A program made the translations under genes and the position numbers. Below are positions 32,456-42,798 of a stretch of 64,000 nt of DNA, piece by piece. Positions within the stretch are counted from its first letter, which is position 1, and every line of letters begins with the position of its first letter. The notes below the pieces were generated by a model that saw only the letters and a program-made list of their open reading frames with translations, made no database searches and had not been told where the DNA came from. The stretch lies in contig BROI01000008.1 of NCBI GenBank assembly GCA_027923505.1, positions 186,001 to 250,000 on the forward strand, read 5' to 3'. The DNA is from Mayamaea pseudoterrestris (taxonomy: Eukaryota; Bacillariophyta; Bacillariophyceae; Sellaphorales; Sellaphoraceae).

Positions 32456-34326
32456 CTACGGCTGCAGTTGTATTTCGTCTTCGTGCATATAGTTGCGTTG
32501 AGTCTCCTCCCATGCGTTCCGTAAGAATGCAACAACTTCAAAAATGTCAACTCGCTCGTCGGGATCATATACCCACATTCTTTCTATAATCTCAATTATC
32601 TGTGTCTCCGCAAAGGATCGTTTTTTCCACCGGGTATCAATATACGGCAATTCGCCGGCCATGACTCGCTCTTGGACCACGTCAACATCAGATTCGTCGT
32701 AAAAGACGCCGACACCAGTAAGCAAAGCATAAAACGAGTTACCAAGGCTGTAAACATCAATCTTTTCATTGAGCGGATGATCGTGGTACTCTTCTGGCGC
32801 TCGCCAATCACCATGTCCAGGGTTGTTCGTGTACTTGCAATATTCTTTCTCGGCATCATTGAACGTCATGATCTCAGCTCGATTAAAGTCGTTCAACTTA
32901 AGATGCATACTTGGAGTGAAAAGGAATTGGGACATCTGAATGTCGTCATGAACCATCACGCCGCCAGGATAAGAGTCTTAAGTAAGAAAATGAAAAAGTG
33001 AGTCACCGGCACCACACGGAAACTGGCTTCTCCAAAAAGCCCACTTACGAAGCGTCGACACAGCCTCGGCCATTTCAAGAGCGTAAAGCAATTTTTGGCT
33101 GGGAAGGAATCTGTTCTGGGGATCTAACTGATATTTATCGTCGAGGTGGATGTTCGGCGCTCGCACTCCGTGTGGTAATGCGGCCATTTCCAGGTTGCCG
33201 TTCACCATCGGCTCTATAGGATGTAAAGCAAGCAAAGTAAGAAAACATACACACAGTCTCTGTAAATTCAGAGAACGCACCGTTTAGGTTGGCCAGCCCG
33301 CATGACGCATATATGTTGACAATTTCAGGTCTCGACGACAAGCGCTCGGCTACAATGGTGTCCATTCGCATGTATTCGAAATCTGCAGTATCATACGCAG
33401 CTCCCACTCCAAACTTCTTAATAACAATCTTCTCGCTTCCTAAATCTGTCAAAAAAACTTGTCGGTATGCTCCTGCGCCAATATATTTGGTGCCACCTCG
33501 TTCAGTGACGGACAGAAAGTCAAGCTCGTGTAGATTGTTGCAGTTGGTTGGATTGAACCGATGCCACGACACTCGTCTACATCGCTTCTCAAGGTCCTCC
33601 TTTTTCTGCGAGTATCTCACGTATGGATTCCGAATCCGGTCATCATCGAATGCATAATAATTGTCATATGTGCCTGCTCAAGAGAGATGGAGCAATGGAA
33701 ACGACAGCGAAAATTATAGTTGCTACGTGAATCTGTCTACGTAGAACCATCAGCAATCATTTCGTGTTCTTACCTTCTTCAGGATCTTCTCTGTCTTGCT
33801 TCATTTCATCCATTTTATAATCATGATAAATTTGACGTCTGCAGCCCTCTTTGGGACATTCCGACGATTCAAAGATGCCGAAATGAAGTCCGCCGAACTG
33901 TCGATTCCTTTGCATTCCGTCGTGAGCGAGCCAACTGAGAGGCTTTGGAAGCAAGACGCTGGTTTGTCCATTGGAACCATACGAGTGCATTGGTATAGTA
34001 GTAGCGCTAAAATCAAGTCTTCGACTAGTTGTGAGCTGCATCGACCGAAACAATTTCGAACGTGGATGACGGCGGCCGACACAAAAGGCGGAAGCAACCA
34101 TCCAAAGGCATACAGCAGATATTGCTGACATATTCTTGAGACCGATAGATTTCATAATTGTATTTGTTCGCTGCCAAACTAATGGAGACATGAAATGTCC
34201 TGTCTTTCGTCTCTTTGTGATTTGACGTTTTTCGTCGTCGTCGCTGCCAATCGGCACGTTGAACACTAATTTGCGAGGCAGGGGCGAGCCCCGATATCGG
34301 CGCGTTGCGTTGCTGGATCCTTTCAT
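32456..34326 (-). CDS. membrane-anchored divergent protein kinase (stramenopile type)
   Basis: Four exons (34326-33774, 33673-33281, 33213-33049, 32976-32456) give 543 residues. A basic N-terminus precedes a hydrophobic helix (MSAISAVCLWMVASAFCV), so the protein is probably a type II membrane or secretory-pathway protein. The kinase domain has a glycine loop (IGAGAYRQVFL), the ATP-site Lys (IVIKKF), a catalytic loop VHDDIQMSQFL in which HRD reads HDD and the usual Lys and Asn are Gln, DFN in place of DFG, an APE motif (WRAPEEY) and KIDVYSLGNSFYALLTG. Such changes occur across a large stramenopile kinase group; activity is uncertain. The splice LHSYPGGVMVHDD is well supported. The start is uncertain: the frame is open to 34587, with other ATGs there and at MASHRL. 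Confidence 0.78.
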
Positions 34327-34606
34327 ATCTCGATGTATATCTGGCGTAAAATAAAACTTGTTATAAAAGAAAATTGTCTTTAAAGCACCCTCCTCAGGGA
34401 CAGTCGGTCGCCATGGCCGTTTTTGGTGCCAACCGTTTCTCGCCAACGATAAACGGTGCGACGCCATGGGACGCAATGCAAATCTAGCTACCCTTCCTCC
34501 GCCAGTATGTGCGTCGTTTAGAATGAAATGGGTAAAACATAAAATATGGCGGATTGTAAACGATACTCTCACCGACAAAGCTATCATGTACGTAACAGTA
34601 TGATCC

Positions 34607-35595
34607 TCATGATCCTCTATAAGTAGACAAGGACCACGGACTCACCAACAGTGGCACATGATAATGATCGTCGGGATTGTCAATACCAAAGCGGATCGGA
34701 ACCAAATCCAAAAAGGGAATGCCAGTGGTATGTGTTCCCTTGGAAGCAAAGTAGTCACCGACATGGAAGGTCCACTCGTACGTTCCGACGAGAAGCTCAT
34801 TCCCACCTTTCAATACCGGTCCTGATGTGAGCCGACCATCGTCGTTCGTGGTAAATTCGCCGATAAGGCCAGCTGATTCTGGAGGCCACAAGCGATGAAG
34901 CTGGATTCGCATATTGTTTGCTGTGTCGATATTAAGGCGAATGAGCAAAAAAAAACAGCAGCGACGCAAATCTCCATACTCGATACCGTCATCGACTCAC
35001 CTGGACATCCATTGGCAGTATCTAGCACATGGCATGTTAAGAAGCCCTTGGCGCAACTAAGATCAATTTTGGTAAGAAGTCGCATCCAAGCAATCTTATG
35101 CACCTGCGTCAACGCTGTCGCAAACTCCACTTCGTATGAGTTGTTGGTGCGGCCAGCCAAAGCTGCCAACACTGTGTATTTAGTGGCATTTCGAACCGCC
35201 AAAATGAACGGAAACTTGTTTTTCTCTCGATAGGCAGTATTGAACTGCGTGAAACGTTCGAGCTCGTCGGCAGTGAGAGATTGCAAGCCGGAGTTGGATT
35301 GTTCCTCTCGGCTTTCCAGCGAAAGTGACTGTAGATTTCCCACTTTTTCGCACAAATCAGGGTGCGCGTTCAGTAAATTCAGTTTTTGTACTTGACATGC
35401 ATCTTCTACAATCGATTTAAGTGCTTTTGCAAGGTCCGAAACGGATTCAATTGCCGAATGAGGTTTGCCAGTTGTGATGAAAGCTTCCGCAACCCATGGT
35501 GAATGCTCATAGACGCCTCCAAGAAAAGTAACAATATCTTCCTTTGACTGCTTTAATAGCTCTTGAATATTCGGCTTGTTAAGCGTCGCTGTCAT
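34607..35595 (-). CDS. bifunctional allantoin synthase (OHCU decarboxylase + HIU hydrolase)
   Basis: Two exons (35595-35001 and 34920-34607, 80-bp intron) encode 302 residues. The N-terminal OHCU decarboxylase domain has the catalytic-His motif LLNAHPDLCEKVG and the SREEQSNSGLQSL segment. The C-terminal hydroxyisourate hydrolase (transthyretin-like) domain has TCHVLDTANGCPA, an Arg in TTNDDGR, and the diagnostic C-terminus STYRGS. Together these convert hydroxyisourate to S-allantoin after urate oxidation. The domain order is as in plant allantoin synthase. The intron splits the HIUase domain at GCP/A. A GTGAGT inside the last exon is not used, since reading through gives the full YRGS end. 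Divergent from the FKBP gene, 182 bp apart. Confidence 0.92.
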
Positions 35596-35704
35596 GGTGT
35601 TTAAAGCAAAAAGGGTGCCATTAGTCAATACAGGACGATTGCAACTCCATCCGTCCCATCCTCGCAAGTTTGGATCTTGAGTACCGTAGTGACAGTGATA
35701 GATA

Positions 35705-35751
35705 TGACGTCAGTTTCTGAACAATTTAAGATCGCGTTCGTGTTCTGACGT
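35705..35751. promoter_or_regulatory. CRE palindrome plus half-site in divergent promoter
   Basis: The 182-bp space between the allantoin synthase and FKBP start codons has a full TGACGTCA at 35705-35712 and a TGACGT half-site at 35746-35751. Such elements bind bZIP factors; in diatoms similar sequences act as CO2/cAMP-response elements. The link to either gene here is inference. Confidence 0.45.
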
Positions 35752-35777
35752 TTCACCATGATGAGTCGGCAGACCGC

Positions 35778-36380
35778 ATGATGGCTCAAGCTTATAATTT
35801 GATAATGATGAAAGTATTTCCAAGCTTGGCAGTACTTGTCGCAACCGTATGTGGCTCGGCGAGCGTCAGTCTTGCGTTATCCGCTGATATTTCCCCTAGC
35901 CGACGAGCCTTTCTGTCGCGAACAGTCGCGACAGCAGCAGGTGCTTTTGCAACTCCATTATATATCGCCAATGGACAAGTCAATGAAGCACTAGCTGCTC
36001 CTCAGATCCTTACTACTCCTCATGGAATCAAATATGCAACAACGAAGGAACCAACCTCCAAGACTGTTCCACAGGACAGAGACATTGTCGCCATTGAGTA
36101 CACTGGATACCTTACGGACGGGTCCATCTTTGACGCCACTCACGCCCAAGGGAAGAAGAACGCACTCATGTTCGAACTCGGAGGCAATGCTGTTGTTCCA
36201 GGATTAAATGAGCTGATTAAAGAACTAAAGGTGGGACAGAAGGTTCAAGCGATCATTCCACCAGAGTTGGCCTTCGGCGACAAGGGCATTTGTTTGGAGA
36301 CTGGAGAGTGTCTCGTCAAGCCGAAATCAACGCTTGTTTATGATGTCTACCTTAAAACGAGCTCCATTCCACCACCATAG
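35778..36380 (+). CDS. plastid (thylakoid lumen) FKBP-type peptidyl-prolyl isomerase
   Basis: The 200-residue protein has an N-terminal signal peptide, then a transit region containing a twin-arginine-like signal (SRRAFLSRTVATAAGAF) with cleavage near EALAAPQ, which points to the thylakoid lumen by the Tat route. The FKBP domain runs from about residue 85 to the end: VAIEYTGYLTDGSIFDAT, PGLNELIKELKVGQKVQAII, PPELAFGDKG and STLVYDVYL. It catalyses prolyl cis-trans isomerisation. A Cys pair (CLETGEC) in the flap could form a disulfide, as seen in some lumenal FKBPs. Three in-frame Met codons near the start (35778, 35805, 35808) leave the exact N-terminus open. Confidence 0.88.
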   Translation: MMAQAYNLIMMKVFPSLAVLVATVCGSASVSLALSADISPSRRAFLSRTVATAAGAFATPLYIANGQVNEALAAPQILTTPHGIKYATTKEPTSKTVPQDRDIVAIEYTGYLTDGSIFDATHAQGKKNALMFELGGNAVVPGLNELIKELKVGQKVQAIIPPELAFGDKGICLETGECLVKPKSTLVYDVYLKTSSIPPP

Positions 36381-36581
36381 ACTCCCTGCGAAGAAGCAGG
36401 TGGAAAGCATCAATGCACTATCAAACACAGAATGTAACATTGCTATTCAGTGGTAGTCTAGTCATTAGAAATTAGAATGCATTTCCTCTCGTAAGCGTTG
36501 ATAGCGACTAAATAACAATCGTCTTCTATCATTGTCTGATCGCTTAAAAGGTCAAGGGTTCATTGCGTCGATATGCATAAA

Positions 36582-38966
36582 TTACCAGCTACCATGCTCC
36601 ACACTCGGCGCTCGGTCACGCTTCAATGCTGCAGTCCACGACATGCGCTGCTGATCTCTAACATTAGCTGCGCTGCCTTCTCGTAACGATTCATTCAGCA
36701 AAACACCTCCCGTTGAAGCTAAACTCATGGGTTGAAACTCGTCCTCGTCCTCATCCTCATCGTCTGAAGAGTCTCCTGATCCATCTAGGCCCGATGCTTC
36801 GTCCACCTCCTCGTCCGTAACCTCGTCGTCAATCAGTACAGATCCATCATCTAAGTCATCCGCTGCTGCCATGAGGTCTTCGAGAGAACCTGGCCAATGA
36901 TTGTAAAAAGGTTCAACGTAAACGTGTGACTGTCGCAAGAGATAGGGATCAAATGGAAAAAATGATTCTAGCGGATTGCTTCCCTGGCCTAGGCCTCCAA
37001 CACCGCCCCGCTTGCGTTCGTTTTCAAGTGTAGCGGCTGTTGCAATCTTCATTGGCGACTTCTTCTTTTCTACACCAGCAGTAGTACGGGCAACATTATC
37101 TTGGATTAACTTATCCAGTGCCACGGCATCCAGCAGACCAAAAACACGAGACAGATGCAAAAACTCTGACCGTACACTCTCTAGACAAAACAGCAGCGGC
37201 TGCATTGGACTCAAACATATGCACTGCCATCGCGAAGGAGTCAAGTCAATCGCAGAGGTCCCCTGGGAATCTCTTCGAACGTGAGACAACGCCTCAGGCC
37301 CGCGAAAGCACATTATGTAAAAGGCTGCCTGGCAAACAGTATAGAACAGCGCATGAACGGAACACTGTCCCTTGGTGTCGGATGCAATATTGGCTGCACC
37401 TTCGATCGAATGAAGGTAAGTTTCCGACCACTGAAGCAGGGCAGCCACCGTTTTGCTGACCGTGGCGGCATCGACAAAAACAGCTCGACTAACGAAGGAT
37501 GCCAAGTAGCACGCTGCCGTCTGTCGCGTCACCGTCGCACGATAAGGATCCGTGACAAACTCCATCAGCTTGGCCACAAAACATTGATACAATGGAATCG
37601 AATGGTTTTGTTTTAACTGACTGTGAGTTCGTGTGTCCAACCTTTTCGAATCGACTCCGCACACATATAGCAATAGGAATTGCACAAATTTGGACTTATG
37701 CGTGATCAAGACGGAAGACTCAAATGAACGCGCATAAACGTCGTAGAAGGAGTGGATTGAAGCTTCCGCGATAAGTGACGACTCAGTTCCCGAATACTGA
37801 AAGAGCAGCAGCATGAGCGAGTCTAATTTATTGGCCATTTCGTCGACCGTCACATCCACTGCTGCCGCTACTGCGACTGCATGCCTTGGCAGGCCTTCAT
37901 CGTCATCCAAAGAAAACAAAAGATCATTTTCGTTCATTTCTTCATCATTCTCATCTATGGCCACCTCGCCCGAGTCACAAATCTTTATTTCGACGTCCAG
38001 CTCAAGACACTTGTCGACAATGAATTCCAATACTTGCCCCTGAATAGATGGAAGATACTGCAAAACAAACAATGAATGCTGGTAATACCACGTAATTGCT
38101 GCTTCTGGCCTCGTCCGATAAGGAGCATTGGCCGTGATAATGGCAAAAAGTTCGGTCCTGCCTTTGGGGCAGAGGCGAAGGATCGATGCAATAGTAGCGT
38201 GTAAGCGTTGAGTGCTGTATATGATAATGAAAGAGAATGCAATATGAGATTACTTTTTAGCAGCTAGTTCCAGCCAACGTCTCTTTTCAACGTACCGATG
38301 CGTGGACATATTTTCATACTCAAGCGCTAGCATCTTCCAAAGCGCCGTCAATGTTGGTAGTAAATAGACAGAATTTGCCGACACGAGAGCCACCAGCAAG
38401 TGCAAGTGGGCATCCGCAAGGGCGTGGTTGACTGTATCGCTGTTATTTTCATCGTGCTCCGTGGCGCTATCGCTATTGGTCGTGGTGATGTTGGAAGTCT
38501 CAAACGGATGAAAGCGCACCAAGTAATGAATCAATCGTGCATGCTTGGTGGGACCACTTGCGAGCAAATGCAGTGTCGATCCCATGCCAGAAGTTCTTAG
38601 CGCCAGTAGGATTTTAACAACCAGCGGTAATTCCGTCTTTCTTCGTAGAGCGTCTAAAAGTCCCTTGTAAGCCTTGGATGGAACATTGTCGTTGGCTTGT
38701 TTGTTTTGTTCTAAAACAGTCTTGTGAACAAAACTTTCAACTGGATCGTACTCATGCGCTGGAGGAAGTTCACATCTAGGAAGAATGAATGATTTATTGC
38801 CATCAATCAAACCTTGTTCATGGCTCAATGCCGCGTCATCGTGGGCAGCAGCGTGATTGGAAGCGACTGTGAGTTCCTGCTGTTCCGCGGAATGGTCGAT
38901 GGTCGGCGAAGAAGTATTGCCAATGGCCGCTGCACTCGCCGACGCCAGTGTCGCTAGCATAGCCAT
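36582..38966 (-). CDS. RRN3: RNA polymerase I initiation factor RRN3 (TIF-IA)
   Basis: Two exons (38966-38296 and 38214-36582) give 767 residues. RRN3 links RNA polymerase I to its promoter factors and controls rRNA synthesis with growth. Conserved segments are LHLLVALVSANSVYLLPTLT, RTQRLHATIASILRLCPKG (made by the splice), KLDSLMLLLFQYS, ILITHKSKFVQFLLLY-like sequence (VLITHKSKFVQFLLLYVCG) and FFPFDPYLL near the C-terminus. A highly acidic Ser/Asp/Glu tail (DSSDDEDEDEDEF) is typical. The 81-bp intron with GTACGT donor was preferred to a 39-bp alternative with the same acceptor; both keep frame. It shares a 298-bp divergent promoter with the C2/U-box gene. Confidence 0.9.
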
Positions 38967-39264
38967 CCTTGATATTCTCGTTGCTCTAAGGCAAGATTTA
39001 CTATTGAGCCGGCAGGGCAGGCCAAGGAGTGATGCCGGTGGCCGACAAGTAATACGTACAATGGGGAGTTTCTCGGTGTGCGCGATGCGATGAATGGTTG
39101 CGTTGCGGTATCAAGCGACACTGAAAAGAATTTGTAGATCGAAGCGGTAGTGAAGACTAGCGCTGCGACACGCTGGAAGGCGAACACGTCGATCGTCGAC
39201 CATGGCCGCATTCATACAACGACATTAACGATCATCGAATCCGTTCGTCCTCCGCTAATTAACC

Positions 39265-40989
39265 ATGACCGACGACAATTTCTCTGATCCAGACGACTAC
39301 GAAAATTTGGATTTATCGTTTGATGATATTCAAGGCTTTCCGAGTATGATATCACCAGTTGCAACTACCACAGAGAGCACTGCCAGCGACCCGACAATCT
39401 TTACGAAACCAGGCATTGCCAAGCCGTGTGAACTGGACGAAGACTATATTTTAGGAACTTTAGTTGTTCGAGTCGTTGCTGCTCGAGATTTGGAGCCAGC
39501 TGAGTCTGTCGGTAGCTTTGGAAACTTGCTGTTTGGCGGTGGAAGCGAGCGAGGGAAAAAGCACGGAACCTGTCACCCTTACGCCTCGGTCCGCTTTGGC
39601 GAAACGACGCAAAGAACATCGACCATTTACAATTCACTTGATCCTATATGGCCGAGGGGAGAAACAATGTACATGGATGTCACGCATCCGCCGACGGAAT
39701 CAGTAACGCAAGCTTCAGCACCGATTGCAGCGCCAAGCGAACATGAGAATGCAAATTATCTGTCTCGTAGCGCACGCCAGCATTCAGAGACAATTAATAA
39801 CGATGCGCGACGAAGTCACCAGGCACCTATTCTTACGGTTGCCCTCTTTCATGCAACAGACTTTGGCCACAAGGCAGCAGCAAAGTCACACGCACCAGTC
39901 AAGAAAAACCAGGGCGATTCGGACGATGTTTTCCTTGGTATGCTGACGGTTGACATGACTTCACTCATCACAGGCAAACTCCGTACCTTTGACGAATGGA
40001 TTTCACTGTCGGGTGGCTCTTCCTCCATGCGAACAAACCGCACTCCATCGGTTCGAATTGTAGCCGAGTACGAAGCGAGCGACGCTCCTCCCCACAAGGG
40101 CGATTTAGTTCGATTTACGCGGTTTTGCGAGCCGGCAGATTTATATCCGGCATTGGTCGATGGATATTATGCTGTTGTTGAAGATGGCGTTGGTAATGCG
40201 GGCGATAATGTTTTGATTTCGTTCACGAGCCAGGAGGGATGGGTGTCCACTTTTCAGTGCCACCGCTTCATGCTCATTTGCGTTGAGCGACATACATCAA
40301 GCTTGGATCACTTGGAGAATGAAGTGATATCCATTGCTCAGCGTCTATCAGTTTCGCCAGCGGTGAATGCTGTACAGGAAACGTTGGATCAAATCCCGGA
40401 CGATGGTTTGGTTTCGGTTGGTGCTACTGTTATTCAGGGAGCGGGCTCATTGTGGAGTCGGTGGAAGGAGGGAGGACTGACACAAGCGGTGGAAGATATG
40501 GCACACGTGACCAACTGGGACGGAAGATTCAATCCGTCGACGGCAGATCATTTGTCCGACTCGTTTAACAATGATGAAGGCCGCGACAGTGATGATGCTG
40601 ACCAAGACAGTGACCCGTTGGCGGATCCTGATAGTTTGTACTACAGCGATGATTCGGACAGTCCTCAAGGTCAAGCATTGCCGAACATGCCGTCATGCCC
40701 CATCACGCAGCAGCCCATGCGCGATCCCGTAGTGGCAGCCGATGGTCACACATATGAGCGCACCGCGATAGTGCGATGGCTCAAGACGAGCGACAAATCG
40801 CCGTTGACGGGTTCCCTTCTTCCGCACAAGAACTTAGTACCAAATTACATGCTGCTGTCAAGTATACAGGAAAGCTCAAGACTTATGTCAGCAAATGGGA
40901 ATGTGACGCGGCAAGATACGAATGGTTTGAACGGCGGCGACGGTGAAGCGGAAGAGGATGCTGAGACAATGGATGTCAAAATTGATTGA
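39265..40989 (+). CDS. C2 and U-box domain protein, putative E3 ubiquitin ligase
   Basis: An intronless 574-residue protein. An acidic N-terminus leads to a C2 domain (about 70-245): TLVVRVVAARDLEPAES, CHPYASVRFG, TSTIYNSLDPIWPRGETMYM, then VFLGMLTVDMTSLI. A middle SH3-like segment (KGDLVRFTRFCEPADLYPAL) precedes helices and a long acidic linker. The U-box is near residues 475-545: CPITQQPMRDPVVAADGHTYERTAIVRWL with NYMLLSSIQ, the E2-binding fold without zinc ligands. I infer an E3 ligase recruited to membranes or lipid through C2. This C2 plus C-terminal U-box order is not one I know from animals or yeast. It converges on DHFR. Confidence 0.85.
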   Translation: MTDDNFSDPDDYENLDLSFDDIQGFPSMISPVATTTESTASDPTIFTKPGIAKPCELDEDYILGTLVVRVVAARDLEPAESVGSFGNLLFGGGSERGKKHGTCHPYASVRFGETTQRTSTIYNSLDPIWPRGETMYMDVTHPPTESVTQASAPIAAPSEHENANYLSRSARQHSETINNDARRSHQAPILTVALFHATDFGHKAAAKSHAPVKKNQGDSDDVFLGMLTVDMTSLITGKLRTFDEWISLSGGSSSMRTNRTPSVRIVAEYEASDAPPHKGDLVRFTRFCEPADLYPALVDGYYAVVEDGVGNAGDNVLISFTSQEGWVSTFQCHRFMLICVERHTSSLDHLENEVISIAQRLSVSPAVNAVQETLDQIPDDGLVSVGATVIQGAGSLWSRWKEGGLTQAVEDMAHVTNWDGRFNPSTADHLSDSFNNDEGRDSDDADQDSDPLADPDSLYYSDDSDSPQGQALPNMPSCPITQQPMRDPVVAADGHTYERTAIVRWLKTSDKSPLTGSLLPHKNLVPNYMLLSSIQESSRLMSANGNVTRQDTNGLNGGDGEAEEDAETMDVKID

Positions 40990-41272
40990 AAATAAAGTGG
41001 AAAACACATTAGTGCGTTAGGTTGCAAGTATGAAGAATAACAGACGTATATTGAGGAACCATAGGGCAGTTGCTGACGAGCATCGGCTTCATTAAAATCA
41101 GAATATTGATAATAATGGCCCGAAACTACTGGTTTTGGCGGCGTGGCAAGCCAAGGTAATTTCCGGCAGCAGCAAGGCAAACAGTACGGCCAACCTTCTC
41201 TGCCAGTATATATCAATATGCTATTCACGTTGACAACTGCGACTGCTCGTACACCTACTATCGTTAGAGCTT

Positions 41273-42119
41273 CTACCTCCTTCCAGCCAGACGTCTAAAA
41301 ATGCATCGCGTGAAACGCAGTCCTCCGTCTACGTCTTCCTGTCTTGAGAGTTCACTAAATTTGTTGTCCCATCGATATTTGGCAGGGAATTTTGCAAACT
41401 CTTGGTTTGGAAGAGTATTAATCTCGCTTTCGATAGTCGTTAGGTGCAACTCGGCAGCGTTTGGATGCAGGAGCGCCTCATGATAGACTCGCTCACCTCC
41501 AGCAACCCAGCATGAGATTCTACCACTATCGGCATGAACGCTTTGTTCTTCCATTAGCAATCGAGCGATATGGAGAGCTTCGGAAAAGGATCGTGCAACG
41601 CGCAGTTTACTGTCGTCAAAGTTCGCGTCCAACGACGTTGACATAATCACAGTGGCGAAAGCATGATTGATATGCCTCCGTAGTGGATTCTCTTCATACG
41701 TCCGTCTTCCAATTATCAAAATAGTGTTCTCAGTCAAGGTTTTGAAAGCCTTTCTGTCCTTTGGTATGCGCCAAGGAAGCCTTCCGTTGATGCCAATGAT
41801 TTGATTTGAAGACATTGCGGCAACGATTCCGAATCTGTCGATGGGCTCAAAAACGACCTGTAGTGCAGAAACAATGTTTTCAATCCGTTTTATATCCTTT
41901 GATTGTTAATAGATCACACAATGGCCGGGTGTATAGCTTTTCAAAGTACTGTCGTACCTGTTTGTTTCGTTCCTCAAATGTAGAATTTTGGATGTTGCGA
42001 CGTTCTGGAGAGTCTGGCGGCGAGCACCAAGACAACGCCTTGACAGCCAAGAAGCGTTTCACTATACCGGTATCAAAGATTCTGGCCCCAGAAGTTGAAA
42101 GGCACATTGCTTGTATCAT
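41273..42119 (-). CDS. dihydrofolate reductase, monofunctional, with N-terminal extension
   Basis: DHFR reduces dihydrofolate to tetrahydrofolate with NADPH. The catalytic exon 41857-41273 begins PIDRFGIVAAMSSNQIIGIN, followed by GRLPWRIPKDRKAFKTLT (with the active-site Asp), ILIIGRRTYE, CWVAGGERVYHEAL and LHLTTIESE. An upstream exon 42119-41958, joined in phase 0 over a 100-bp intron, supplies an ATG and 54 further residues (GIVKRFLAVKALSW and so on). This may be a targeting or regulatory extension and is less certain. Without it the ATG at 41815 would remove the first DHFR strand, so an upstream exon is needed. No thymidylate synthase domain follows, unlike the fused DHFR-TS common in stramenopiles. 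Predicted length 248. Confidence 0.8.
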
Positions 42120-42320
42120 GGGAAATCATCAAATGTTCAACTGTAGTGTGGCGTGTTCGCAAGGAAGAACGCGAAGAGCGAGTGTCGATGATAGTCGTAG
42201 CGGTACTGATTACGACATCGACGACGTCCACCAAAGGCAGACAACCTTTGACCTCTTTCATCCGTTCTCACCTTGTCATCGCCTACTCGATTGACTCATT
42301 CGCCAATCTCAAACTTTGTT

Positions 42321-42798
42321 ATGTCGATCGAAACATCGAAACGATCTGGTGGATTGAAAGGCTTTCTGCGAGAGACTGGGGCTATGCTGTACGCCGGCAG
42401 TGTCTTGGTGCGCGAGAAGGGCTTCGGCGCATTAAAAGTGGGATATGCCTACGGTGGTCAATTGGCATTTTCATTAGCGACCGTTTCCATGGTTGTACTG
42501 ATGCCACTACTGTTTGAAATCGCAAGAGAAGGACAGGTATGTGCTAGTTAAACCTTTACAGGCGTGCGATGATCCCCTCGCGGAAACGAATGACGAGTGA
42601 CGAGAAGCTCGCTTGCTATACGCCACCAACTCAACTGACTGAATTTATATCTTGCATACTTTATTATAGATGCTGGAAGTTGAACGCTCGCAAATTAAAG
42701 ATTTGAAATCGAGAGGGTATTCCGACCGACAGCTGCAGGAGATGGGTTTTTGCGAAAATGCGATTCATACTCCATCCGTAGCGTCATTAAAGGCTTGA
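42321..42798 (+). CDS. TOM22-like mitochondrial import receptor
   Basis: Two exons (42321-42536 and 42670-42798, 133-bp intron, phase 0) encode 114 residues. One central hydrophobic helix (LAFSLATVSMVVLMPLLFE) ends in the P-L-X-F-E pattern typical of the TOM22 anchor. It is preceded by an amphipathic stretch (ALKVGYAYGGQ) and followed by a short charged intermembrane-space tail (GQMLEVERSQIKDL). The acidic cytosolic domain of animal and fungal TOM22 is nearly absent, as in plant TOM9. Function in the outer-membrane TOM complex is inferred from this short match. The frame upstream of 42321 has no other ATG. Divergent from DHFR by 201 bp. Confidence 0.65.

Noticed and set aside
34607-34650. GTGAGT donor near the end of the allantoin synthase gene
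   Set aside because: Reading straight through gives the conserved STYRGS C-terminus, so the site is not needed.
38215-38253. 39-bp intron in RRN3 with a GTAATC donor
   Set aside because: It keeps frame but is far shorter than other introns here; the in-phase GTACGT donor at 38295 gives an 81-bp intron and a better match to the family at the junction.
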